A stretch of 64,000 bases of DNA from Poa pratensis. Lineage: Eukaryota > Streptophyta > Magnoliopsida > Poales > Poaceae. A program made the translations under genes and the position numbers. Positions 44,510 to 56,157 of the stretch are shown one piece after another. How positions within the stretch are numbered: position 1 is the first letter of the stretch; every line of letters starts with the position of its first letter. The notes beneath the pieces are model-generated. The model was not told where the DNA came from, did no database searches, and saw only the letters and a program-made list of their open reading frames with translations. Location: NCBI GenBank assembly GCA_947311845.1, contig CAMZMU010000040.1, positions 52,929,986 through 52,993,985 of the forward strand, in the 5' to 3' direction.

Positions 44510-45535
44510 TAGATGTTTGAGGGGATGTGCTTTGCTCCAGATATCCAGTGATCTCGATAAATAAATAAATTAATTAATAATAGCATTGTAAAGTTCAAAG
44601 AAATTCCCAAAAATAGTATTACATAAACACATTTTATTTCATAATTAAATTGGCTGAGAACTATTAGAATCCACGTCATTTTATTATCATTGTGATTATT
44701 AAGAACAATGTTGTTTCAATAGCAAGTACGGAGCATGCACACGTACCTTATTAAAATTTGACTTGCTAGACAATCTCAAACATAAAAATTAGTTGGTTGA
44801 GTTTATACCATACAAGTTTCTATTAATATGCTTAATCATACACTAGAAATCACTGTTGAAATATATTTGTGATCGTACCCTTTACACGTATTTACAATAA
44901 ATCGTATAAATTCTATATATTATGCATTATAGAAAAGAGTTCTAGAACGGACATTTGTTACAAATACAGTTTAATATCTCCCAATATTCAATATAGATAA
45001 AATACAAATCAACTAATGTTTAGTAGTGTTTCTAATAATATGGTTAAACTATGTGAACAGATCGAAAATTATACTATGTAAAATGATGAAAAATAAGATT
45101 TAGAGAATTTTAAAATTTAGTACAAATTGTATTGATCTGATTCGCGCCCCGGGCCCAATAATTCATATGGCCGGCACTGGTTGTGCTTGTGTTGGTGTGT
45201 TCATATGGTGCCACGAGTCGAGCCGACGACATCAAAATACGGGTTATAGAGCACTAGGAGCGTCGTACATAACCTCCTTTAGCGAGAACAAGCACCGTAA
45301 TGGTGCAACTTCTGAGTTTTAAGGACTATTTGAACCAGACGGATACGTCATTAGTATCTGAACCATAAGCTGAAACTGTTTTGAGAATTCGTGACAAAAC
45401 ATAATGTGTGAACCTTTTAAAAAATTAATAATGTGTTGCTTTCTAATTTTTATAAAGCGGTAAACTAGGCTCACACTAATGTTTTGTTACGAATTCCCAA
45501 CTCGGTTTGAGCTAACGGTTTACATTCTAACCACG

Positions 45536-45719
45536 CATGGGCGAAGCCAGCTATATACATGGGTGTAGTACTCTACACCCATTATTTCTGGAGGAAAAAC
45601 TTTACTTCTCTATAATATGTGTATATTTTATATTAATTACATTTACAATAAATCAGATTGTTTGACTATTTTTTGAAGCCATGTACAAACCATTTTTATG
45701 AAATCTGGCTCCGCCAATG
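45536..45719. mobile_element. hAT-like MITE, 184 bp
   Basis: Ends CATGGGCGAAGCCAG and CTGGCTCCGCCAATG (imperfect TIR), with 8-bp flanks TAACCACG / AAACCACG (7 of 8). Confidence 0.75.
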
Positions 45720-45818
45720 AAACCACGGACGTGGCTAGTTGAGGTTCATATTTTCGTAGCAACTATGGCGTATTTGAGGCAAAACAAAAATGACCATGTT
45801 GTTGCGATGTGTTCACAA

Positions 45819-46177
45819 CATGGGCGTATCTAGCGGGTGGGCAAGGGGGGCGTGGCCCACCCAGAATTTTTGGGAATTTTTTGACACCCCCCATATATGC
45901 CCATACTTGTTGGGCCATCCTGAGCTTCTGGCCTTTTTTTTGGTACTAACAATGTTTAGAATTGGTGATTTATGTTTGTAAATGAAAATAAATATCTTAT
46001 ATATGTTGTTTACAAATGGAAAAAACCTTTCATTGGGATGCCACATATGAAACATACATATTAATTATAATATTGTGAATCAATCACCTACTTCTACTAT
46101 TCATTTGGCAAAAAAATCCACGGTGCGCCATTTTTGTTGCATGCCCACCCTCCAAACTTTTTCTAGATCCGCCACTG
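45819..46177. mobile_element. hAT-like MITE, 359 bp
   Basis: Ends CATGGGCGTATCTAG and CTAGATCCGCCACTG (imperfect TIR), flanks GTTCACAA / GTTCACAG (7 of 8). Together with 45536-45719 it forms a tight cluster of CATGGGCG-ended elements. Confidence 0.75.
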
Positions 46178-47389
46178 GTTCACAGGGTGTGTGGTGGCTA
46201 GCTTTACATTTGACAAAGCTAAACGACATGGTTCTAACCGCCCGGCTACTTTTCAGGGTAAATGATACACCTTTCCATAGCATAATGTGCTCTCTGTGTA
46301 AGATACAGAGTAAAAACACAGCTAGAGTTGTTGCACCGTCTCAAAAAGATGGTATCTTTGTTGTGAGTGATTTTGTCGGTTGAATCCTGCGCCTGGAGCA
46401 GGAGCAGGGGAACACGTCCGGAAGCGCCAAATCGGCCGACATCACTACTCCCACCGCCAAAACTGGCCCTGATTCATCTTGTGGGAGTGTCTGAAGATTA
46501 ACCGACTCGACTCAACAGGTCGCGTCAGGCCGTCGCTTTTCTTCTGGCTACAACGTTACGTAGATCCAAAACCCAATCTGAAGGGATATCGCTTTTAGAC
46601 TTGGACCGACGCCGTGTTCTCGTTTTCAGTCCACGTGAAGGTGAAGCGACTCCGTGGCACGGACCTGGCTCTTGTCGTGAAGTCCACGAGCTTGGGCGAT
46701 GGTGCGGCGCGCGCTCCGTGCCGTCCGGGCCTCTTGCGGTTAGCCTTGTTTTGGGCTGAAAGATAGGAGGGTGATTTTGTTCCAATGGGCCATGTGAGCT
46801 AAGTGTGTGTATTGGACTAAGGCTCCCACCGCATATCCAACAAAAAATCAAAGCGAATGAACACACTTCAAGCGCCCTTTGGTTGTGTTCCAACAGAGTT
46901 ATTAGGCCCAGTTCTTTTAGGATTCGGCTTGTGCATAAGCCACCCTGAGTTGATCTGCAGTTTTAAATTGGGGTTACCACCCTGAGTTAGGACCATCTAT
47001 CTTTGATCCGTAGTTTCGAATTGGGGTTACCACGGTGCGAGCTGCTCAGGATTTTTTGTTGTGAGGGTAGGTTTCCTTTTGTTAAGGACGGCTTGTTGTA
47101 CTAAACTTTCTTGTTATTCATCGAAATATGGAGGAAAAAAATCCACATTTGAAAAAAAATCTATAGATGACGCCGTCAGGCGAAGCCCGTACGGTCGATG
47201 ACGAGGATATGTTTTGCCGTTACAGATTGGCAGTCATCTCCGTCGTGGCAGTGTCACTCTTCTATCAATGGCAAAGTGTGATTTTGCACGTTGATTCGTG
47301 GAGGCATGTGGCAATTCTTGCGGTGGCGCATCGTCGAAAAAGTGGGCGAACTAGCCTATCCTTTAGTGCCTTTTAATTTGGATTTTAGA

Positions 47390-48182
47390 CTTTTGCTTTC
47401 ATTTTTGAACTACTTGAGCATTAGCCTGTTTTAGAGCATTTGGGCCTTACCTTTCATTAATAGAAGGGAATCAATTGGGCATTCACTAGTTTTTAGATCA
47501 GTTGGGCCTTAGCTTGCCAGGAAGGCACGACCCGTGCTTGCGAAATACGATTCCGGATTTCCGTTTGGGATTTATTGCCGAACCACTTTCAAGCCCAGTT
47601 GCGTGGGACTTCTGTGCACATCTTACGAACGTTTCCAACACACTGAAAAAAAACAAATCTTCAGGCTTTACCAGCTTCCTCTGCATCTCCCTTAAAAAAA
47701 TAGCTTCCTCTGTATCAGAAGTCGAGATACTATACAGGTCAACAAAAGAAGTCGAGGTACTATTCATCTAATTTTGAGATATTATCCCAACACAGCTGAT
47801 TCAGTAGTTGCCAACAGATATTCAGACACTTTGTGGCATGAGCTCCCAATGGTAGAGACCAAATCTCTACCGAGCATGCGTACCACTCTGCTCCGGTCCG
47901 ATCTCCGACGTGGCCACGGCTGTGCGCTGAAAGCCACGGAACTATAGGATCACGATTCCATGATTTATATTCTGAAAGAGTAGTTTAAACGAGGTAAAAA
48001 AATAGCGTGCTAAGAGAAATAGCGACGGCCTCCTCCAGATGCTATATACGGTATAGTGTGCTAATAACGTGTTACGTGGAAAACTCGGTGCTTTGCGCCG
48101 ATTAGCGCGCTATTTTTTTTTCCGTGGTTTAAACACAAACTGATAGCACTGTCTTCTAACCGTGTTGAGAGATTAGTTCATA
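47390..48182 (+). repeat. Second duplicated segment, copy C
   Basis: Collinear with 51180-51710 plus 56957-57225. Anchors: GTTGGGCCTT (47503/51593), CAGGAAGG (47518/51611), GCTGATTCAGTAGTTG (47797/56982), GTGATAGCACTGTC-type end (48142/57203). Confidence 0.75.
47991..48126. mobile_element. MITE with TSD GTTTAAAC
   Basis: 136 bp, left end GGTAAAAAAATAGCGTGCTA and right end TAGCGCGCTATTTTTTTTTC (inverted), flanked by GTTTAAAC at 47983-47990 and 48127-48134. The partner copy D lacks it (near 57180). The 8-bp TSD suggests hAT, although GTTTAAAC is itself palindromic. Confidence 0.7.
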
Positions 48183-49080
48183 TAAAAACCATTGTTGGCA
48201 TCTTATACATTCTGTATTAGTTACACTAAGGTAAACAACTCAATCCTGCAAACCTCGTTAGGATATTTGTTAGACTCATGCACTGCAAATGTCGTAATAT
48301 TTAGAAATATAAACCAATACATATATAAATACGTTATAGTACATCGAAGTGATATGCAAAACATTTATTATTTGTCATCCATTTATTCTAGATGAATATC
48401 AATCCTATGATCTATTGTGAAATAAATTTTAAAAATACGGTAATTCTTTGAAAAATATAACAAGTTTGGATTGTGTAGCATTATACTTTGAGTTTTATAA
48501 TGTGTATTTAATATTTTAGTTATAGAAAATAAGAAAAAAGCATAAAACTTTCAGTTGAATGACAAATAATTTATCAATCAAAGCATAGTTGAATTACTGG
48601 AAAAATGGTTTAATAGAAATAAAAATGTTTAGTATAAATAGATCAATGTGCTTTGACTTGCCAACAATAGGACAATAGTCATGTGTGCGTTCTAGTATGG
48701 TTAGGTTTGGAATTGTGCCCTAAACACCAAGGACCACCGGCCGGGGTCTAGAAATTGTTTTCAATCCATGTATAAACGTACTGGATGTGGAGTGTGTTGA
48801 TGTAATTCATCTGGTCTCTCCATACTCGTATATACTTCTGTAACACCAAGTCCATGTATAGTATCATATGACAAGTTAACGAAGGCTCACATATATACAA
48901 GTATATATCAAATGGAGAGTTGAAGGGATGAACGAGAAAAAGTAGAGCGAAATCTCGGTTCTCTTTTGGGATAGGGCTCCATGAATTTTGAGTGAAATAT
49001 AACTTGTAAAAGCGCAAATTCGTTGACAAACATACATATTCCATTTTGTGAGAAAATAAGTAATTCATATCCATGTGATT
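48183..49080. other. AT-rich intergenic DNA
   Basis: No gene, RNA or transposon ends recognised. Confidence 0.3.
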
Positions 49081-50749
49081 TGTAGGATTGTGCAATATTG
49101 ATTGATGCTAGATTGATTACAATGAGCCACGGTGGGCTGTATATAAAGGCTACAATACTTGGGGACTACGAAACCTACTAGAGGTAGACTTGGAGTACAA
49201 TCTCTAAACTACCAAATATACTCTTTCCGTAATATACTCTAACACCCCCCGGCAGTGGGATCGGGAGTGACGCGAACAGTAGGAGCGTCGCGGACGGTCC
49301 GGCTGGAGCACAAGCCGAGGCGAACTGCAGAGGGAGCCCTTGATGCCAATGTCGATGAAGCGGATGGTGTGGGTGTTGTAGTCGTGGTCGAGGATGCCGT
49401 GGATGATGTAGTCGCCGTGGTGGTAGTTGTTGATGCTGATGTTGCTGTAGTCGATGCCGTCGTTGAGCCCGGGGGAAGTCGCCATGTTAATTGCAGAAAG
49501 CGATAGCGGTAGCAACTTGAGTTTGACGAAGCTTTTGTCGGTGTAGACGAGGTAGACGGCACGGCAGGCCGAGCTTGCCAGGCTCAGGAGCGTGTCGGGG
49601 ACGAAGGCACGCGCCGGTGTTGCCAATACCGGACATGCGTAGACAGGGACCACCATGAACCATGCGAGCCAGAGTCGGAGCAGCAACAAAGTAGGTCTCC
49701 GTGAACGGGATGCTTTTCGCCGTTAGCGCCGGAGTGCAATGCAAAGAAAATAAAAACTTAAAAAAAAGGAAAGAAATTGCAACTCTGGCGACGAGATCTT
49801 GGTGGACAAAGATGGCGAGGTGGTTGTTGAAGACGATTTGAGCTCTTGCGATTGAGCTCTTGGGATTGAGCTCTTGCGATATTAGCGATAGTAGATGTCG
49901 GGGATCGAACCCGCGCTATCCACATGCAAGGGCGCATTGGCGCAAAATTGAAGACGAGTTAGTAGATGTCGGGGATTGAACCCGGATCATCCGTTTGCGA
50001 CGGCGAATTGGCTATGGTTAAGGCGAAGAAGAACCCGATGGCGTTGACGAGGACCATGAGCGATGGTGGCGGCGACGATGCGGTACGTGCGATGACGGTG
50101 TTGATGTAGATAGTTGCCGGCGATGATGACCACGAGCGATGTTGGTGAAGCCTTTGTTGATGGCGAGGCGCGTACTCGGGGACGAGCTAGATGTCCCGGT
50201 AGATGTTGTCGAAGACGAGCCGGCTGGTGGCGACGTGCGGACGGAGCGCCGGCGACAGCGCGTGAAGGCGTCCCTTGGGGCACCGCGCAGAGCGTCCTTG
50301 GCACGGGCGGTGATGGCGATTTGCCAAGGATGAGTCGACGACGTGGTTGGAGCAGCGGTGGCGATGATGACGACATGCGGCGGTGGGCGACGCAATCCGA
50401 TCTATGATCGGCGAAAGAAGAAGAAACGCCGGTCAAGCGACCGGCGAGAAAATTTTGACGACTAAAGATCTAATCTACTATTTGCGCGGCCCCCGGCGAA
50501 GATTGATCTCCCCGGGGGCGGCGCGGCGGAAACGTTGGTGGCTAAACCTAGGATCGGCGTCGTTAGACTAACCGCTCTGATACCATGTAGGATTGTGCAA
50601 TATTGATTGATGCTAGATTGATTACAATGAGCCACGGTGGGCTGTATATAAAGGCTACAATACTTGGGGACTACGAAACCTACTAGAGGTAGACTTGGAG
50701 TACAATCTCTAAACTACCAAATATACTCTTTCCGTAATATACTCTAACA
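49081..50749 (-). mobile_element. Small LTR retrotransposon (TRIM-like) with identical LTRs
   Basis: 1,669 bp. LTRs 49081-49244 and 50586-50749 (164 bp each) look identical by eye. TSD TGATT lies at 49076-49080 and 50750-50754. Orientation is minus: the primer site TGGTATCAGAGC lies at 50585-50574 next to the right LTR and a G-rich polypurine tract (CCGGGGGG) adjoins the left LTR at 49245-49252. There is no pol. The internal region is GC-rich with codon-like composition and minus-strand open frames (49689-49204, 50436-49987), plus a direct repeat of GTAGATGTCGGGGAT at about 49891 and 49972. The interior may be a captured host segment. Identical LTRs imply recent insertion. Confidence 0.9.
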
Positions 50750-50763
50750 TGATTTGATATGTT

Positions 50764-50837
50764 TGTGCATTTTTTTATCTTCCACAAAATATAGGAAAAT
50801 TGTGCATTTTTTTATCTTCCACAAAATATAGGAAATA
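50764..50837. repeat. Two-copy 37-bp tandem repeat
   Basis: TGTGCATTTTTTTATCTTCC... repeated at 50764 and 50801 with the same 37-bp period, immediately right of the TRIM insertion. Confidence 0.8.
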
Positions 50838-51179
50838 TTTTCCACAAAATTCTTAGTGGGCTGGTGGGGTGCCGTCCATGAGAGGCACCCACATACTGTG
50901 CATGGACACAACAAATCTTCTGTAACGAATGTGTTTCCGATAGAGTTTCATCAAACAAAAAGGGATGCCATCAAGATGACCTTGCAATACTACAAAATGG
51001 CCTAGTACTGGCATGCGGTTTTTGCTAGTAGTGGCGTCTTTTTAGCACGCCACTCGTATGTCTCCACTCATAACTGTTACCAGTGGCGTGTTAAAAATAC
51101 CCCACTGATAAGTGCTACCAATAGCGTGTGAAAAAAACACCACATTTGCTGGTTTGAACCGGCAAATTTTAAACCGCAT
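50838..51179. other. Intergenic with CACTA-like subrepeats
   Basis: ACTACAAAATG at 50989 and recurring AGTGGCGTG/CACGCCACT words (51030-51140) resemble the subterminal repeats of CACTA transposons. No complete ends were found. Confidence 0.35.
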
Positions 51180-52389
51180 TTACACAATTTTGAACCATTT
51201 GGGGATTAGCTTAGATTTTTTAAAATGAGCAGACTAGCTTATTCTTCAATTTCTGTGGGCCGTGACAATCACATTCGTACCATTTGGGGATTAGCTTTGA
51301 TTTTTAAAAGCATTTGGGTCTTAGCTTCCACTTTTAGTTTTTTTTTGAATTTCTTCCACTTTTAGTATCAGTTCAGCATTAACTTGTTTTTAGATGAGTA
51401 AAATGCATCCATGGTCATCGAACTTGTCAGCCTAGCCCGCCTTGGTCACTCGACTTTAGAATACGCAATATACGGTCACTAAATACGGTTAGGAAGACCA
51501 TAACGGTCACTGGGCTACGTAGAGCGTCGTATTTGCGGATTTGGCAAGTTGTTGACCGGTCTCTAGCAGCGCATTTTACTCTTTTTAGATTGGTTGGGCC
51601 TTGGCTTGTCAGGAAGGAGCGATCCATATTTGGGATGCAGGGGATCTGGCAACGACTAGCAAGCCCATTTGGCTGGGACTTTGTTCACATCCTGCGGACG
51701 ATTAATTTCCTTAGAGCATCTCCCCTCGGCGCGTCCAAACGGCCGTTCAAAGACATTCGGGGCGTGTCGGATAGAAATTTACTCCCACTCGCAACGACTA
51801 AACGCGAATTGGGTCCGGCGCGGCCCGATTTTCTGTCCGGCACGCCCAGCCCACGCCCTCATCTTGGGTAGACCTCGGGCGGCCCCGGACGCAACAGAGC
51901 GCGACGACATGTCTGCCTCCGACGCGCGGGCCACGCCTGTCAGTAGCACAGGCGACTTCAACCGTCGGTGGTCAAAGCCGCGTGGACGCGTGACCGCGCC
52001 TCGTTTTCACAGCCAGCGGCGCCAGTGAGCCGTCGCGTCCCCCTACTCGGCGACGTCAATGCGGCGCGCCTTTTCGAGGGCAGCAGCGTTAATGCCACCA
52101 CCCTCTGGAAGCCATAAAAGGCCTTGTACGCCGCCCTCACAACACGCCTTCTTCTCGCACTCGCCCGCCACCGCGAACCAATACTCGCCCGTCACCGCGA
52201 ACCAGGAGAGATGGCCAGCAACCGGAGGCGCACCGGAGGTGCGGCGACGAACGGATTCGGGCCGCACACCCTCCTCTGGGAGCAGGCGGAGGCGCTACGG
52301 GAGAACGGCTACCCAATGCCGCCCGACATGCGCGCCCCAAGCCGCTGGGCGGTTTCAGTCGGCGGCATTCTGGTGTCGGCGGCATTTGT

Positions 52390-55300
52390 TGATCCAATAT
52401 ATAGTATAAACTCCATCAAATCTTAAATGGTTAAGATGTGCATGAAATTCAATTTCATATCATTATGCACATATTTATGTGGAGTTTGTCCTATGTATTG
52501 TAGTTGGTCTAACTACTTTGGACCCAATGAGTTTGGGGACCATGGTGTACTTGAATTTGTTTTAGGTACATTTGGAGATGCATTGGAATCTTGTCTCATC
52601 TACAAGGAAGGTGTTGTCACCATGTGCTTATTGGAGTCAAGCTTGGATGATCGTGATCTTTTATCTTCTACATCACCCAATGCTATCTCGGTAACAAGTA
52701 TCTACCTCATGCATATATTTCTAGCTTTCAACCTTGTGTAGTCTGTATCTTGGCATGAATTTCCTTTGTGCGATACTTGTTATCTTTCTTGGAAAAGATA
52801 AAATTAAGCTTTGTGCTATGCTTTTAAGCAAAGATCTTATTGGTGTATTTATGACTTCCTCTTGGATATCATGTTCTCTAACTTTGTACCTATTTTGTGT
52901 GTGCATGTTTCTTTGTGGAGTTATATCTTCATGATTGGTGTCTACATAGAAACTTATACACATGAGAGTAGTTACATCTTTAATTGGTATTCCAATTCTT
53001 TAGTGACCACATTTTCTTGCTTTTGATTCTTTGGTGGTTCCTAAAAGGCACAATCTTCGTTTTTTCATTTTGTTATGCTTTAGCATCTTAATAAGCTTGT
53101 GTACCTATTTGCTACATCTTCTCGTGTTTGTGTTCAAAATTATCTAGCAGGGAGTGATGATTCCATGTTGTGCACACTATATTGAAATACAAATCCTTAT
53201 TGTGCACATACCTTGGGGAGTTCCCTCTTGATTATTAGAACACTTGGTTGATCTTATCATAATATCTTCTTATGTTCAATTGGTTTTTTGGATCCTTTGA
53301 TTGGTTACTTCTTTTGTCGAAATATCTTTCAATTTGATTTTCTTTTGCAATCTTTGGATACTCAATATAGTTTGATCTCCTCCCCAACTATTCATCATTG
53401 GATATGTGCATTTGATTTCACTCATATTTTGAGAAATGCACACATCTTAATTTTTCATCCATTTCGGCAATGGATGCCAATGGGGGAGAAATTTAGAGGG
53501 TTTATGGGAACATGGTTTTGTTCTCTTGCATCCTTGTTTTTGTGTTGCTTGGTTGCTTAATTCATTATATAAATCCTCGTAAAAGGGATTGTCATCAATT
53601 ACCAAAATGGGGGATATTGAAAGTGCATGGTGTCCCCATGTATGATTTTGGTAAGTAATGACAATCCTTATGGACTAATGTTTGTGTTGAGTTATTCTTA
53701 TAGGTTTGTCCATTGGCATCGCTTGAACTCCATGTGTTGGATTCAAGGTTGTATGTCATCAAGATCATTGATTATAATGGACATATTTGATATGATCAAG
53801 AAGATGAAAAGATACAAGGTTGATCAAGACTAAGTGCAAAGAATTGATTCAAGTTGATCAACACACAAAACTAAATGATATACCATGTGGGATCATGTGA
53901 TCCAATGGTATGGTAAGAATTTGTCCATATAGCTTTGTGAACTAACCCGTTTATGTGTGTGTGGCATTCCTTTGTTGGGGTTAGGTATCTCTCCATGGGC
54001 TTGCATCAAAAGGAAGATTTCTTATGGCTCATGGAGGATGACGTCAAGTGGTGATCGTCATCAAGATTGAGGTGTGCAAGTTCAAGATGGGCATCTAGAA
54101 GATTTCATGCTTGAAGCTTGCAACCCATTTGGAGATAATGGTCAAGTGAAGATGTTCCTAAGAGAGGCACTCCCATCTTGGTGTACGGGGGAGCGATATG
54201 TGAGTCTTCACCAAGCAAAGCGCAATAAAAAAAGGTGGTCCACTTGAAGAGATCAAGATCGTCATCATCTAGCTCAATTGGAATGCGCAAGGCAAAGGTA
54301 TGATCTTGATAGGGTTTCTATTTTACCGGTCTCATGGTGTTAGTGGGAGACCGGGTTATAGGATAGTTGCCGTACTATCAAGAGGGGCTCTTAAGTGAGT
54401 AACTTGATCGCATCTTTGTGGAGAGCTCAAACCTTTGCATACTTGGCATATCATCTTTATTGGCTCTTACTTGGTTTTTCTCCTTGTTGGGTTTTGGTGC
54501 TTGTTGTGATCTTCATGACAAGACCAAGTTCTCCGAAAACAGATTTCGTATGGAAAACTTGTTGCGTTTTCGGGTTGGAAATATTATCGGTTTATCCTTG
54601 AGGAAAATTCCACACCTCCATGTGTGTCAACTTAACTCTATTTATGGTTCTGAACTTTTTGTAGGAAAGCTCTTGTTGCTATCTTTCCAACAAAATTGGT
54701 TTCACCTCATTTGGATTTCGTACGTAAAAGTTATTGGGTTTGCAGTTTCGCTCTGGAGGTTGTCGGAATATCCGATCCAGGTTGGCTCGGATTATCCGAT
54801 TCTCAAGGTTGCTCAAAATCGGCTAAGGACTTAAAGCAACTAGTTTTGTGGCGCTCTGGAGGTTGTCGGAATATCCGATCCAGGTTGGCTCGGATTATCC
54901 GATTCTCAAGGTTGCTCAAAATCGACAAAGGACTTAAAGCAACCAGTTTTGTGGCGATCTGGAGGTTGTCGGAATATCCGATCCAGGTTGGCTCGGATTA
55001 TCCGATTCTCAAGGTTGCTCGAAATCGGCTAAGGACTTCAAGCAACCAGTTTTGTGGCGCTCTGGAGGTTGTCGGAATATCCGATCCAGGTTGGCTCGGA
55101 TTATCCGATTCTCAAGGTTGCTCGAAATCGGCTAAGAACTTCAAGCAACCAGTTTTGTGGCGCTCTGGAGGTTGTCGGAATATCCGACTCCCCTGTCTGC
55201 AACGGCTATATTTCTGGGAGGGGTATAAAAAACCCTCCACCTACCTCCAGCCAGTTTTGCCCAGCACGTTTTTCTCTCTCTCCCCCACCATTGTTGACCT

Positions 55301-56157
55301 TGGAAAGCTTGCCCCTTTCTCAATTCCTCCCATGATTCTTACATATCTTTGAGGGAAAAGAGAGAGGAGAACTAGATCTACATTTCCACCAATCCATCTC
55401 TCCTCTAAGTGAGGGGAACTCTTTCGATCTAGTTCTTGAAATTCCATTTGTTGAGTTCTTTTTTGTTCTTTCTCTCTTCTCCCCCATAAGCATTAGTTGC
55501 TTTTGGTGGGATTTGAGAGTGAACGATTTGAGCACTTGTGCTCTTGCCTTTGCTTTTGTGCATCGGTTTGCTCTCTCCACGAGGATTCGTGGAAGTGAAA
55601 GTTCGTGAGTTTGTTACTCTTGGGTCGTTGGACCCTAGACGGTGATTGAGACCTTTTGTGGTCACTTGGGAACTTCAATCCTTTTATAGGTTGTGCCTTA
55701 AGATTGTTGTAAGGGACTCGATTTCGCCCAAAAGGAAATAAATAGTGGAAGATGAACCGAGATTTTGTGCAAGGTTCATCGGAGAATAGGATGAGGCCAT
55801 TTGTGGTGTCTTGAGTTTGAAACTCACACCCCTCCAACGAGACGTACTCCCGTAAAATGGAGGAACTCGGGAATACATCATCGTCTCCGCGTGACTCGGT
55901 TATTTCTATACCCGATCTCTTTACTTATGCAATTTACATTGTGATAGCCTTCGTGCTTGATGTCTATATCTTGCTATCACCTTGTTATTTATCTTGCTTA
56001 GCATAAGTTGTTGGTGCACATAGGTGAACCTAGTATTTTTAGGTTGTATGCTTCTTAAATTAAAACAGCTAGTTTTATTCCGCATTTATCAAGCCTAAAC
56101 CGGAAAAGTTTTAAATCGCCTATTCACCCCCCTCTAGGCGACATCCTTGTCCTTTCA
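52390..56157 (+). mobile_element. LTR retrotransposon fragment: internal 3' part plus 3' LTR
   Basis: The LTR spans 53618-56157 (TGAAAGTGCATGG ... CTTTCA, 2,540 bp) and is preceded by the polypurine-like AAAATGGGGGATAT. About 1.2 kb of non-coding internal DNA lies upstream (about 52390-53617). No 5' LTR is present, so the element is truncated. The left junction is approximate. Same family as the solo LTR at 32292-34354. Confidence 0.8.
54751..55195 (+). repeat. 103-bp tandem array inside the LTR
   Basis: Units begin CTCTGGAGGTTGTCGG (one ATCTGG variant) at 54751, 54854, 54957, 55060 and 55163, an exact 103-bp period with four full units and a partial fifth. Each unit contains the motif pair GAATATCCGATCC and GGATTATCCGATTC. 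Confidence 0.95.

Larger units (their letters stand above)
44510..46900 (+). repeat. Segmental duplication, copy B
   Basis: Partner of 36880-42400 (anchors given there). Here the collinearity is broken by two hAT MITEs (45536-45719 and 45819-46177) instead. Divergence between the copies is obvious but I did not measure it. Confidence 0.8.

Noticed and set aside
49239..49562. Ser/Thr-repeat ORF (TTTTTATTSSTASSTTTT type)
   Set aside because: Frame-shifted shadow of the TRIM interior produced by a GTT/GAT-rich repeat, not a convincing protein.
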